48,158 bases of DNA from an uncultured Prevotella sp. (GTDB lineage: Bacteria > Bacteroidota > Bacteroidia > Bacteroidales > Bacteroidaceae): positions 1-48,158 of the forward strand of contig URUK01000020.1 in assembly GCA_900551055.1 (NCBI GenBank), read 5' to 3'. Below the pieces are notes generated by a model, which ran no database searches, was not told where the DNA came from, and saw only the letters and a program-made list of their open reading frames with translations. The position numbers and the translations under genes were made by a program. This document shows, piece by piece, positions 40,707 to 47,886 of the stretch. Each line of letters starts with the position of its first letter. The stretch's first letter is position 1.

Positions 40707-41477
40707 ATGTTTGAATTCGGCATAAAAGACTTTATCGACATACTGTGCGTCGCCCTGATGCTCTACTACATTTACCGCCTCATGAGGGAGTCGCGGTCAA
40801 TCAATGTGTTCATCGGCATCATGGTGTTCATCCTGATGTGGCTGTTCGTAAGCCAGGTGCTCGAGATGCGCCTCTTGGGCAGCATCATGGACAAATTGGT
40901 GAGTGTGGGTGTCATTGCCATAATAATACTGTTCCAGGAAGAGATACGCAAGTTTCTTTACAACCTCGGCACGCACCGCAAGGTGAACAGCATAATACGC
41001 CTGTTCTCGTCGGGCGAGAAAAAAGACAAGGGCGACATGGAAACCATAATGCCCGTCGTGATGGCCTGCATGAGCATGGGCAAGAACAAGGTTGGAGCGC
41101 TCATCGTGATAGAACGGCTTACGCCGCTCGACGAAGTGATAGCTACGGGCGACGTGATTGACGCCGCGATAAACCAGCGCCTGATAGAAAATATCTTTTT
41201 CAAGAACTCGCCGCTGCATGACGGCGCAATGGTAATATCGAAGAACAGGATACGCGCCGCCGGCTGCATACTGCCGGTAAGCCACAGCTTCGAGATACCC
41301 AAGGAACTCGGGCTGCGCCACCGTGCCGCCATGGGCATATCGCAGGACAGCGACGCGATAGCCATCGTGGTGTCGGAAGAGACCGGGCGAATATCCGTAG
41401 CACTGCGCGGACAGTTCCATCTGCGCTTGTCGGCCGAACAGCTGGAAAGCATACTTACACGCGAACTCGACATCTGA
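40707..41477 (+). CDS. cdaA: Diadenylate cyclase CdaA (c-di-AMP synthase)
   Basis: Makes the second messenger c-di-AMP from two ATP at the membrane. Three TM helices occupy about 10-80 (ILCVALMLYYIYRL, INVFIGIMVFILMWLFVSQ, VSVGVIAIIILFQEEI), followed by a linker and the DAC domain with LHDGAMVI (DGA 172-174) and LGLRHRAAMGI (RHR 204-206), both needed for catalysis. 256 aa is normal. It follows folP by 181 bp. No c-di-AMP receptor or glmM is visible in the window. Confidence 0.95.
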   Translation: MFEFGIKDFIDILCVALMLYYIYRLMRESRSINVFIGIMVFILMWLFVSQVLEMRLLGSIMDKLVSVGVIAIIILFQEEIRKFLYNLGTHRKVNSIIRLFSSGEKKDKGDMETIMPVVMACMSMGKNKVGALIVIERLTPLDEVIATGDVIDAAINQRLIENIFFKNSPLHDGAMVISKNRIRAAGCILPVSHSFEIPKELGLRHRAAMGISQDSDAIAIVVSEETGRISVALRGQFHLRLSAEQLESILTRELDI

Positions 41478-41641
41478 CGTGGCAGCCGCCTGCCGGCGAG
41501 GCTTTTCTTTTAATCCGTAAGAAATATGTGTTTCCGTGCTGCGGATTGTAATCTGTATACTGCATTTTGGTTGCAGCTTGTTTGCAAAACCGATAAAAAA
41601 GCTTAAAAGCTCGGGGAAAGCGAAATTTTATTCCTTAATAT

Positions 41642-41672
41642 TTTGCGCTCTCGAAAAGAAAACGTATATTTG
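41642..41672 (+). promoter_or_regulatory. Promoter of the 96-aa orphan gene
   Basis: TTTG at 41642-41645, 19-bp spacer, TATATTTG at 41665-41672; the ATG is 30 bp further. A textbook match. Confidence 0.8.
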
Positions 41673-41702
41673 TAGCGTATCAAAACCTTAAATTTTAGTG
41701 TC

Positions 41703-41993
41703 ATGGTAGATTTCAAGAAATTCTCTGTTATCCTTTCCTGCCTTGACGAATACATGGTTTCCAAGGGTAAGAAGGAAATTGACGACATGGAAGCCAACAT
41801 GGAGTTGGACCGTGCCGGTTTGTTAAAGGATTCCCAGCCCAGCCCTGGTTCTCCTCTTAGGGATTTGCTCGTGAAAATGAGAGATTCCAACCTCTTGCCG
41901 CAAAACGTCCGCCAGACGTATGGAATATGGACTATAAAGCTTTCGAAAACGATGGCCAAATTCCCACAGGTAAACCAGTTCCAGTATTGCTGA
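41703..41993 (+). CDS. Small protein of unknown function (96 aa)
   Basis: No family is recognised. The product begins MVDFKKFSVILSCLDEYMVS and contains ELDRAGLLKDSQPSPGSPLR and a conserved-looking C terminus (LLPQNVRQTYGIWTIKLSKT). It is soluble, with no signal or TM segment. It is a real gene on the evidence of a perfect promoter 30 bp upstream and a strong terminator just after the stop, giving a monocistronic unit. It sits between cdaA and the OmpA-family gene. Confidence 0.8.
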   Translation: MVDFKKFSVILSCLDEYMVSKGKKEIDDMEANMELDRAGLLKDSQPSPGSPLRDLLVKMRDSNLLPQNVRQTYGIWTIKLSKTMAKFPQVNQFQYC

Positions 41994-42014
41994 AAGTATG
42001 ATGCTGCGGTCACG

Positions 42015-42061
42015 AGTCCAATGCGCCCCGACATGCTTCGGAGCGCATTGGACTGTTTTTT
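42015..42061 (+). terminator. Terminator of the 96-aa gene
   Basis: A 12-bp perfect stem (AGTCCAATGCGC at 42015-42026 with 42043-42054) followed by GTTTTTTG. Confidence 0.88.
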
Positions 42062-42142
42062 GTGGGTGGGCGCGTCCTTTCTTGTTGTAGTTAATTTAAG
42101 TTAATGCCGTTCAACGTTGACCCGAATGGCGCGTCTTATATG

Positions 42143-42150
42143 TAAATTTG
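42143..42150 (+). promoter_or_regulatory. Promoter of the OmpA-family gene, -7 box
   Basis: TAAATTTG, 35 bp before the ATG at 42186. A TTG at 42117-42119 is a poor -33 candidate (23-bp spacer). Confidence 0.55.
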
Positions 42151-42185
42151 CGACAAATTATCAATCAAACGTAAATATTTATATT

Positions 42186-43067
42186 ATGAAGAAGAATGTT
42201 TTGGCAATCTCACTTGTTGCGGGATGCCTGCTGGCAAGCAGCTGTGTAAGCAAGAAACAATTGGAAAACTGCCAGCTTGAGAACAAAGAGCTGACAAGCA
42301 AATATCAGGACACGCAGGACAAACTGTCTGACACCAACGCGCAGCTTGCTGCCAGCCGCACGCGCGTGGCCAGCCTCGAAGAGCAGCTGGAACAGTCGAA
42401 GAGCACGCTCGAGTCGCTGCAAAGCTCGCTCGACAAGAGCCTCACGGCAAGCAACCAGACAACGGTGAACATCTCGAAGCTCGTAGACCAAATCAACGAG
42501 TCCAACCAGTACATACGCCACTTGGTGGAGGTGAAGAGCAAGAGCGACTCGCTCAACCTCATCCTTACCAACAACCTGACACGCTCGCTCAGCAAGGAAG
42601 AGCTGAAAGAGGTTGACGTGCAGGTGCTCAAGGGCGTGGTTTACATCTCTTTGGCGGACAACATGCTCTACAAGAGCGGCAGCTACGAGATAAACGAACG
42701 CGCTGCCGAGACGCTCAGCAAGATAGCGAAAATCATCAAGGACTACAAGGACTATGACGTGCTCATCGAGGGTAACACCGACAATGTGCCTGTAAACACG
42801 TCGGCAGCGTCGATGAAGAACATCCGTAACAACTGGGATTTGTCCTGCCTCCGCGCTTCAAGCGTAGTACAGGCGCTCATCAACCAGTACGGCGTTGAGC
42901 CGAAACGCCTCACAGCCGGAGGCCGCGGCGAGTTCAACCCCGTTACGAGCAACGACACCGAAGTGGGCAAGCAGCGCAACCGCCGCACCCAAATCATCAT
43001 CACTCCGAAGCTCGACCAGTTCATGGACCTTATCGACAAGGCTCCCGAGAGTGCTGACGCGGAATAA
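42186..43067 (+). CDS. OmpA-family peptidoglycan-binding lipoprotein with coiled coil
   Basis: An outer-membrane lipoprotein that binds peptidoglycan through its OmpA C-terminal domain. The signal ends ASSC (Cys20). A long coiled coil (about 25-145, KKQLENCQLENKELTSKYQD, then LEEQLEQSKSTLESLQ) replaces any beta-barrel. The OmpA domain (about 160-280) has VVYISLADNMLYKSGSYEIN, VLIEGNTDNVPVN, LSCLRASSVVQALI and RLTAGGRGEFNPV with the arginine-rich NRRTQIIITPK. 293 aa. The start at 42186 (MKKNVLAI) is preferred because the upstream extension to 42117 contains the promoter. Confidence 0.92.
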   Translation: MKKNVLAISLVAGCLLASSCVSKKQLENCQLENKELTSKYQDTQDKLSDTNAQLAASRTRVASLEEQLEQSKSTLESLQSSLDKSLTASNQTTVNISKLVDQINESNQYIRHLVEVKSKSDSLNLILTNNLTRSLSKEELKEVDVQVLKGVVYISLADNMLYKSGSYEINERAAETLSKIAKIIKDYKDYDVLIEGNTDNVPVNTSAASMKNIRNNWDLSCLRASSVVQALINQYGVEPKRLTAGGRGEFNPVTSNDTEVGKQRNRRTQIIITPKLDQFMDLIDKAPESADAE

Positions 43068-43101
43068 TGTTTCGATAGCATAGAATTTTTTATTTGAGAT
43101 A

Positions 43102-43137
43102 AAGCCGTCTGCTGAAAACAGCAGGCGGCTTTTTGTT
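43102..43137 (+). terminator. Terminator after the OmpA-family gene
   Basis: A stem AAGCCGTCTGCTG (43102-43114) with CAGCAGGCGGCTT (43119-43131), one G-T pair, a 4-nt loop, then TTTTGTTTTTT. Confidence 0.88.
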
Positions 43138-43230
43138 TTTTATCCGTTTCTTGTTCTTTTTCCAGTCGTTGATGGTGATGGATATGTTCTTTTATTCGTT
43201 AATATTATTCTAAATGTCCGATTTAACATT

Positions 43231-43238
43231 TAGCTTTG
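43231..43238 (+). promoter_or_regulatory. Promoter of the FtsZ-fragment gene, -7 box
   Basis: TAGCTTTG, 39 bp before the ATG at 43278. The -33 region is AT-rich without a clear TTTG. Confidence 0.5.
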
Positions 43239-43277
43239 CACCCTTCTTCGTATTAGTAAGTAACTAATTCTTTATTT

Positions 43278-43664
43278 ATGGGAACAATAAAAGATTTTAT
43301 TAAGAGGATTGCCGAGGGGAAAAGAGTCCTGTCGCTTGACGTGAAAGACATTGAAAGTTTGTATATGGAAGGGCGCGAACCTGTGGTGCAGATAGGTCAC
43401 GGCGTGGGTTTCAGGCGGTTGGAGGATGCTGTGATGGAATCCTTAAATTCGCCAGACGAAATCTGTTTAAGTCACTGTCACGGTTTCGTTTTTTGCATTT
43501 TCATAGATTTAAACGCACCCCATCCGCTTCAAGTGAGTGAATTGGAACAGTTGAATTGGCTTTTGGAAGATTGGCCGTCCGACATTTTGCGCAATGTGAA
43601 ATGGGGCATTTACGTTGACGATAGCCTTGGCGACAGTGTGGAGGTTGCCATTGTTGTAGGATGA
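43278..43664 (+). CDS. Free-standing FtsZ-like fragment: T7 loop plus C-terminal domain, no GTPase domain
   Basis: A 128-aa protein that resembles only the distal part of FtsZ. Residues about 17-30 (VLSLDVKDIESLYM) align with the FtsZ T7-loop stretch (N-x-DFADVxTVM), with Asp21 and Asp24 at the positions of the two T7 aspartates that trigger GTP hydrolysis in the neighbouring subunit. IGHGVGFRRLEDAVMESLNS (39-58) aligns with G-x-GxGxxRxxxAxxxALxSP, and VKWGIYVDDSLGDSVEVAIV (107-126) with the end of the C-terminal domain (xWGxAVDxSLxxxVxxTILATG in Bacteroidetes). The Rossmann GTP-binding domain and the membrane-anchor peptide are absent. The alignment is from memory of FtsZ and is motif-level. 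It could bind FtsZ or cap its filaments; that is inference. It starts a low-GC accessory segment and precedes an unknown gene by 13 bp. Confidence 0.72.
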   Translation: MGTIKDFIKRIAEGKRVLSLDVKDIESLYMEGREPVVQIGHGVGFRRLEDAVMESLNSPDEICLSHCHGFVFCIFIDLNAPHPLQVSELEQLNWLLEDWPSDILRNVKWGIYVDDSLGDSVEVAIVVG

Positions 43665-43677
43665 AATATGTGGAATT

Positions 43678-44427
43678 ATGAAGTTTGAAGAATTTAAGAA
43701 ACTGGCCGAAAATCCTCAACCTTATGTAGGGGACGTGTTTTATCGTCTTGACGTTTTTAATATGTCAGGACGTTATATCAAGGAAGTTTGTAAATATCCA
43801 GTGTTTGAGGTGTGGCTTTCCAATTCGAGTTTTTATCATTCATTGTCAGAAGCGGAAGCGGTTTTGGGACGCATTGTGAATGGGAAACATTCGGATGAAA
43901 TTTATTGCGCGTATGTTTACAAACTCCCGTTTGGTAAAAACGTTTCGCACGGACAGTTTGTTGAGGCGTTTGCTTACGACGCTGGCGGGATGCTTGTGGA
44001 CAGGTCGTATTGCTCAAATATTGATGAAGATTACGATGTGGATCATTCCGTATTCCGTGGGCGGACGGGTGATGCCATACGGTTTGATGAGGAAAATTTT
44101 GTTGAAGTGTTTGATACTTCTTGTTTGAAAGTGCGTCTTGCCATTGTTTTGCATAAAGTACCGTCTGTTGAAATATGCTGGAAACGTTATCTGAAGATGA
44201 AGGAACGTGTTGAAACAGATTGGAAAATGCCTTATGACGGAATGGTTGGGCATTTGGATTTTACGGACGACTCGTATGTCGTAATTGATTGTGAGGGACA
44301 TGAAAAAGATTACATTGAATGTCATTCTCATGCCAATTCGATATATATGTTCAAACCTCGCTTTCAAATTCCGCATGAATTAAAAGAGTCACTTTTGGAA
44401 GATTATCGTGCGAATTTGGAAAAATGA
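43678..44427 (+). CDS. Unknown protein (249 aa), probable partner of the FtsZ-fragment gene
   Basis: No family is recognised with confidence. The product is soluble and acidic, without signal or TM segments. Notable stretches are YPVFEVWLSNSSFYHSLSEA (about 40-59), VDHSVFRGRTGDAIRFDEEN and FVEVFDTSCLKVRLAIVLHK, which give alternating beta strands and helices. Similar composition is seen in small immunity-type or accessory proteins of Bacteroidetes, but this is only an impression. It begins 13 bp after the FtsZ-like gene and is likely co-transcribed. Its AT content is higher than in the flanking housekeeping genes. Confidence 0.7.
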   Translation: MKFEEFKKLAENPQPYVGDVFYRLDVFNMSGRYIKEVCKYPVFEVWLSNSSFYHSLSEAEAVLGRIVNGKHSDEIYCAYVYKLPFGKNVSHGQFVEAFAYDAGGMLVDRSYCSNIDEDYDVDHSVFRGRTGDAIRFDEENFVEVFDTSCLKVRLAIVLHKVPSVEICWKRYLKMKERVETDWKMPYDGMVGHLDFTDDSYVVIDCEGHEKDYIECHSHANSIYMFKPRFQIPHELKESLLEDYRANLEK

Positions 44428-44451
44428 TGAGTAAAGTGAAAGAAAATCAAC

Positions 44452-44459
44452 TATATTTG
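44452..44459 (+). promoter_or_regulatory. Promoter of the PD-(D/E)XK-like gene, -7 box
   Basis: TATATTTG, 34 bp before the ATG at 44494. No -33 box at the right spacing. Confidence 0.5.
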
Positions 44460-44493
44460 TAGTCAATATGTTTAATTAAAAATGTAATTTTTT

Positions 44494-45378
44494 ATGGGAA
44501 TAAGTAATATTTCAAAATTGCAGCGTTATTTTGGAACGTTGGATGTAAATGCAAATTTGTTTGTCGAACTTGAAAAAGACCCGGTTTGGTGGCGTTTATT
44601 AAGGATGGACAGGGAGCTTTATATAAATGTAAGAAAAGACAATTATATAAATGTTTATTACAGAGGAGCCTCGATAATGAAGTTAAGTTATGACAACGGA
44701 AAGTTTAAGGCTGAAATTCATAATAACTATTTAGGTGTGGATAAGGAGGTCGCATCATTGTTGAGCTTATATTATGGAAATGAAGATGTTTCTCCTGAAA
44801 GAATCGTATCAATGCTTGAAACGATAAAATATAGAGTCCGTCAAAATAAAAAGAATAAAGGACTACCAGAGGCGGATAATGGTGATGAGGAAAAAGTCAG
44901 CGAAAAGTTTGTGCAAAGCGAAGAGTTTAAGAGTGGAGTATATTTGGATACCGAGTTTGCAATAACATTGGATGACGGTACAAAAATACGTATAGACCTT
45001 GTTAGGGTGGACGATTGTGGAAAAATTCAATTTGTTGAATTGAAAAGGATTCAAGACCAGCGTTTAGTAAATGAGAAAATCTTTACACAAATGTGTAACT
45101 ACAAAAGTTTTTTAGAAATGGTTGATGTAGGGGAAATCGTTGATTATTATAATAAAGTATTGGCAATTATGAGAAAAATTAAAATATTGCCGGATAAAGT
45201 TTTATGTGATAAAATCAGTGACGTGAAAAATTACGTAGAACTAATGATGACAAACTATAAGAAAAAGGATAAGAGTCAAGGGCGTTTGGAACGCCTTAAT
45301 AAAATAAAATGTTTATGTGCACAGAATGGCGTTCACTCAAATATAGATACAGTGATTGCAAATTATGTAAAATTGTAG
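44494..45378 (+). CDS. PD-(D/E)XK-like nuclease domain protein
   Basis: A 294-aa soluble protein with a probable nuclease core. Residues about 137-190 show the superfamily layout: helix Glu137 (KVSEKFVQSEEF), Glu154 (YLDTEFAITLDDGTKI), Asp168 (IRIDLVRVDD), then FVELKRIQDQRL with Glu182-x-Lys184 and a following Gln189. The N-terminal 120 residues (DPVWWRLLRMDRELYINVRK, YINVYYRGASIMKLSYDNGK) form a separate beta-rich domain. This arrangement occurs in restriction-like and anti-phage nucleases. It has its own promoter and is strikingly AT-rich, pointing to transfer. Substrate unknown. Confidence 0.7.
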   Translation: MGISNISKLQRYFGTLDVNANLFVELEKDPVWWRLLRMDRELYINVRKDNYINVYYRGASIMKLSYDNGKFKAEIHNNYLGVDKEVASLLSLYYGNEDVSPERIVSMLETIKYRVRQNKKNKGLPEADNGDEEKVSEKFVQSEEFKSGVYLDTEFAITLDDGTKIRIDLVRVDDCGKIQFVELKRIQDQRLVNEKIFTQMCNYKSFLEMVDVGEIVDYYNKVLAIMRKIKILPDKVLCDKISDVKNYVELMMTNYKKKDKSQGRLERLNKIKCLCAQNGVHSNIDTVIANYVKL

Positions 45379-45414
45379 CGTTCGTTATTAAAGTCAAGTG
45401 AAAAATATAAGTTT

Positions 45415-45927
45415 ATGAGCAAGAATAGAGACAAAAAACGCAAGGAACAGATAGCAGTAAAAGCGAAAAACGAGTCGTTTAGGTTTCAGGTTTGGTGGAA
45501 CAGGGACAAGCGTGCGCCTGAGATTGCCGATGATGATTCCGTGGCCAACGCAGAGATTGACGCGATATGCGAGAAGGATTTGTCGGAAGGATTGCTGGCG
45601 TTGGCTGATGTCTTGGACGGCGTGCGTAATGAACTCGGATATGGGCATGAGGCTGGCAGGTGCACGCTGAACGGTTCGGTGGTCGCGTATATACTCGGTA
45701 TTACGCCTGTAAAGCCTGCCGATGCGCAAAGTAGCAAATCTCCTTTGTCCGACGCAGGAAAGATAAATGTTCCGTTTCAGGTTGACGTTTATTACGACAA
45801 CGAGTGCCGTAACAGGGTCGTAGACTGGGTGAAGGAACGCTATCATGACATGACGGCTAGGCTGGGGCAGCCGGCCTTGAAGCTACGTAACATTGTGGTT
45901 GTGTTTAAAAGGGTGGTGAAGTCCTGA
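45415..45927 (+). CDS. Free-standing DNA polymerase III alpha palm-like fragment, catalytic site broken
   Basis: A 170-aa protein whose residues about 55-146 resemble a short piece of DnaE. GRCTLNGSVVAYILGIT (81-97) aligns without gaps to GRGSAAGSxVAYxLGIT; the next conserved Pro (101) is then 19 residues from Pro120, exactly the DnaE spacing. KINVPFQVDVYYDNECRNRV (116-135) followed by VDWVKERY aligns to RISLPDIDVDFDDDGRGRVL and its helix. Of the catalytic DVD pair one Asp is kept (Asp124) and the other is Tyr126. The PHP, finger, clamp-binding and OB parts are absent; the N terminus is a basic tail (MSKNRDKKRKEQIAVKAK). It cannot polymerise DNA; a decoy or dominant-negative role is inference. 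It lies between the nuclease-like gene and a beta-CASP gene. Confidence 0.72.
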   Translation: MSKNRDKKRKEQIAVKAKNESFRFQVWWNRDKRAPEIADDDSVANAEIDAICEKDLSEGLLALADVLDGVRNELGYGHEAGRCTLNGSVVAYILGITPVKPADAQSSKSPLSDAGKINVPFQVDVYYDNECRNRVVDWVKERYHDMTARLGQPALKLRNIVVVFKRVVKS

Positions 45928-45962
45928 CCGGGACTTCATCCTTTTCAGATAAATTTGTTCGT

Positions 45963-47234
45963 ATGGAAATAACAATCCATCGTGGCGCAAACCAGATAGG
46001 TGGTTGCATTACAGAAATATCCACCGAGGGTTGCAAGGTGTTCATCGACTTTGGTAGCAATTTGCCGGGTGTTAGCAAGAGTGAGTTTTCCAAAGAACAG
46101 GTTGAGGCTTTGACGTCCGGTGCTGATGCAGTGTTTTACACTCATTACCACGGCGACCACGTAGGGCTTCACCATTTGGTTCCGAAAGACGTGCCCCAGT
46201 ATATAGGTGGAGGGGCAAAGGAGGTTATGCTGCTTAAATACAAGGCTTTACGCCAACCTGAAAACTATGGTTTTGTCAGTAAGATGTCTGTCTATTCGCC
46301 TTCGCGGGGAATCGACGTAGGCGGTAAGGGGCTTATTACCGTAACGCCTTATTTTATCGACCATTCGGCCTTTGACGCTTATATGTTCAAGATAGATTGT
46401 GAGGGCAGGACGATTCTATACACAGGTGATTTCAGGCGTCACGGTTATTTAGGTAAAGCTTTGTTGCGTATGCTCCGGTCGTATGTCGGTGATGTGGACG
46501 TACTGATTATTGAGGGCACGATGCTCGGGCGCAGGCAAGAGCGTGTGATATCTGAAAATGATATTAAAAACAACGTCGTAAGGCTGCTGAAAGACCATAA
46601 GTACGTGTTCGCTTTGTGCTCGTCTACCGACATGGAGAGGCTTGCCTCGTTTCATGCTGCCTGCAAATTGACTGGCCGCGATTTCGTTGTAGACGGTTAT
46701 CAGAAAGGCGTTCTCGACGTGTTCACGAAGTATGCCGGCTGCAAGTCGGGGCTGTTTAATTTTGACCGAGTGTTCCGTTTGCTTAATCCCCGAACAGAAA
46801 ACGTAAGGCGCAGGCTGGCCGACAGGGGTTTTCTGATGCCTGTCCGTATGTCGGGCGGCCGTATGGTGAAGAAGATGATGGGCATATATGCTGACGAACT
46901 GGCTTGGCTTATATACTCCATGTGGGGCGGGTATGCAGATGCAGGCAAACCGTATTCGGTAAAAGAAGTAATTGAATTGAGGCAACTTTTTGGCAACCGT
47001 ATAGCCGACGGGACGCGCGCCGGTTTCCATACCAGCGGTCATGCTGATATTGATACTTTACTTGACGTATGCCGTGAGGTCTCGCCGAAAATCGGCGTTG
47101 TTCCTATTCATAAAGACAGCGACGCCGTTTTCAGCGATTTGTCTGCCGACGGTATGCTCAGGGTTTTCTCGTCGGGTGAGAGCATTGTAGATAATGTTAA
47201 AATCAAAATAAATGAAGATTCTTCATCTTTCTGA
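45963..47234 (+). CDS. Metallo-beta-lactamase / beta-CASP-type hydrolase (RNase J-like)
   Basis: A probable RNA- or DNA-processing metallo-hydrolase, 423 aa. MBL motifs: IDFGSNLPG, THYHGDHVGLHHL (His61, His63, Asp65, His66), PYFIDHSAFDAYMF (His) and YTGDFRRHG (Asp). A beta-CASP domain (about 190-370) is inserted, with LCSSTDMERL and FHTSGHADIDTLL. Typical RNase J has a further C-terminal domain, which is absent. It follows the DnaE-like gene by 35 bp, and its last 23 bp overlap the phosphoesterase gene, so those two are translationally coupled. Confidence 0.85.
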   Translation: MEITIHRGANQIGGCITEISTEGCKVFIDFGSNLPGVSKSEFSKEQVEALTSGADAVFYTHYHGDHVGLHHLVPKDVPQYIGGGAKEVMLLKYKALRQPENYGFVSKMSVYSPSRGIDVGGKGLITVTPYFIDHSAFDAYMFKIDCEGRTILYTGDFRRHGYLGKALLRMLRSYVGDVDVLIIEGTMLGRRQERVISENDIKNNVVRLLKDHKYVFALCSSTDMERLASFHAACKLTGRDFVVDGYQKGVLDVFTKYAGCKSGLFNFDRVFRLLNPRTENVRRRLADRGFLMPVRMSGGRMVKKMMGIYADELAWLIYSMWGGYADAGKPYSVKEVIELRQLFGNRIADGTRAGFHTSGHADIDTLLDVCREVSPKIGVVPIHKDSDAVFSDLSADGMLRVFSSGESIVDNVKIKINEDSSSF

Positions 47235-47823
47235 CACTCATGGCAGACACGGTGAGCTGCATGGTTTGCCCGAAGCCGACGTCGTTGTGCATTCAGGCGA
47301 TTTCACTTTCACAGGCTCGGAGGTTGAGGCTTACGACTTTATGAACTGGTTTTGCGATTTGCCTTACCGGCATAAAATATTCATTGCCGGCAACCATGAC
47401 GGCTGTATGTATGGCGCTGAAGCTGTAGATGGGTTGCCTTCTGACGTTCATTATCTTTGTAGTTCGTCCGTAATCGTTGATGGGCTGACGTTTTACGGTG
47501 TGCCTATGTTTATGCAAGATTGCGTAAACGGTTTGTATGACAGACGTTTGCAGGATATTCCTCATTGCGTAGACGTGCTTGTAACCCACCAACCGCCGTT
47601 CGGCATAATGGATTTTTCTGACTACGGGTCAGGCCCGGCTCATCATGGCGATGTGATACTTCGGCGACAGGTATTCAACATAAAGCCGCGTTGCCATTTG
47701 TTTGGTCATGAGCACGCTCTTTATGGGATAGAGGAACATAGCGGTATAACGTTTTCAAATGCTGCAGTTCTTGATAATGATTATAAGTTTGCACATGTGC
47801 CCAACTTGCTTGTTATTGATTAA
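47212..47823 (+). CDS. Calcineurin-like metallophosphoesterase
   Basis: A 203-aa dinuclear metallophosphoesterase. Motifs: ILHLSDTHGRHGELHGLP (Asp-x-His), VVVHSGDFTFTGSE (Gly-Asp), IFIAGNHDGCMYG (GNHD), VLVTHQPPFG (His) and HLFGHEHALYG (GHEH). These match the small MPPED/239-type group, acting on cyclic nucleotides, phosphodiesters or RNA. ATG at 47212 overlaps the upstream gene by 23 bp, implying coupled expression and probably a joint pathway with the beta-CASP enzyme. No signal peptide. Confidence 0.9.
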   Translation: MKILHLSDTHGRHGELHGLPEADVVVHSGDFTFTGSEVEAYDFMNWFCDLPYRHKIFIAGNHDGCMYGAEAVDGLPSDVHYLCSSSVIVDGLTFYGVPMFMQDCVNGLYDRRLQDIPHCVDVLVTHQPPFGIMDFSDYGSGPAHHGDVILRRQVFNIKPRCHLFGHEHALYGIEEHSGITFSNAAVLDNDYKFAHVPNLLVID

Positions 47824-47886
47824 TCTTTTATTTCGCATTCTGCTTTCTTTGCAACTCTTTGATATTCAACGTTTTACGTCATGCTT

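Noticed and set aside
42117..42185. N-terminal extension of the OmpA-family protein
   Set aside because: It begins at TTG, includes the -7 box and would bury the lipoprotein signal.
43278..43664. The FtsZ-like frame as the 3' end of a broken ftsZ
   Set aside because: Upstream sequence (43068-43277) is a terminator and promoter region with no GTPase-domain remnant, and no ftsA or ftsQ neighbours exist.
45415..45927. The DnaE-like frame as a plain dnaE pseudogene fragment
   Set aside because: The frame is open with its own start and basic N-terminal region, and there is no flanking dnaE-like sequence in any frame nearby, so a retained gene is more likely.
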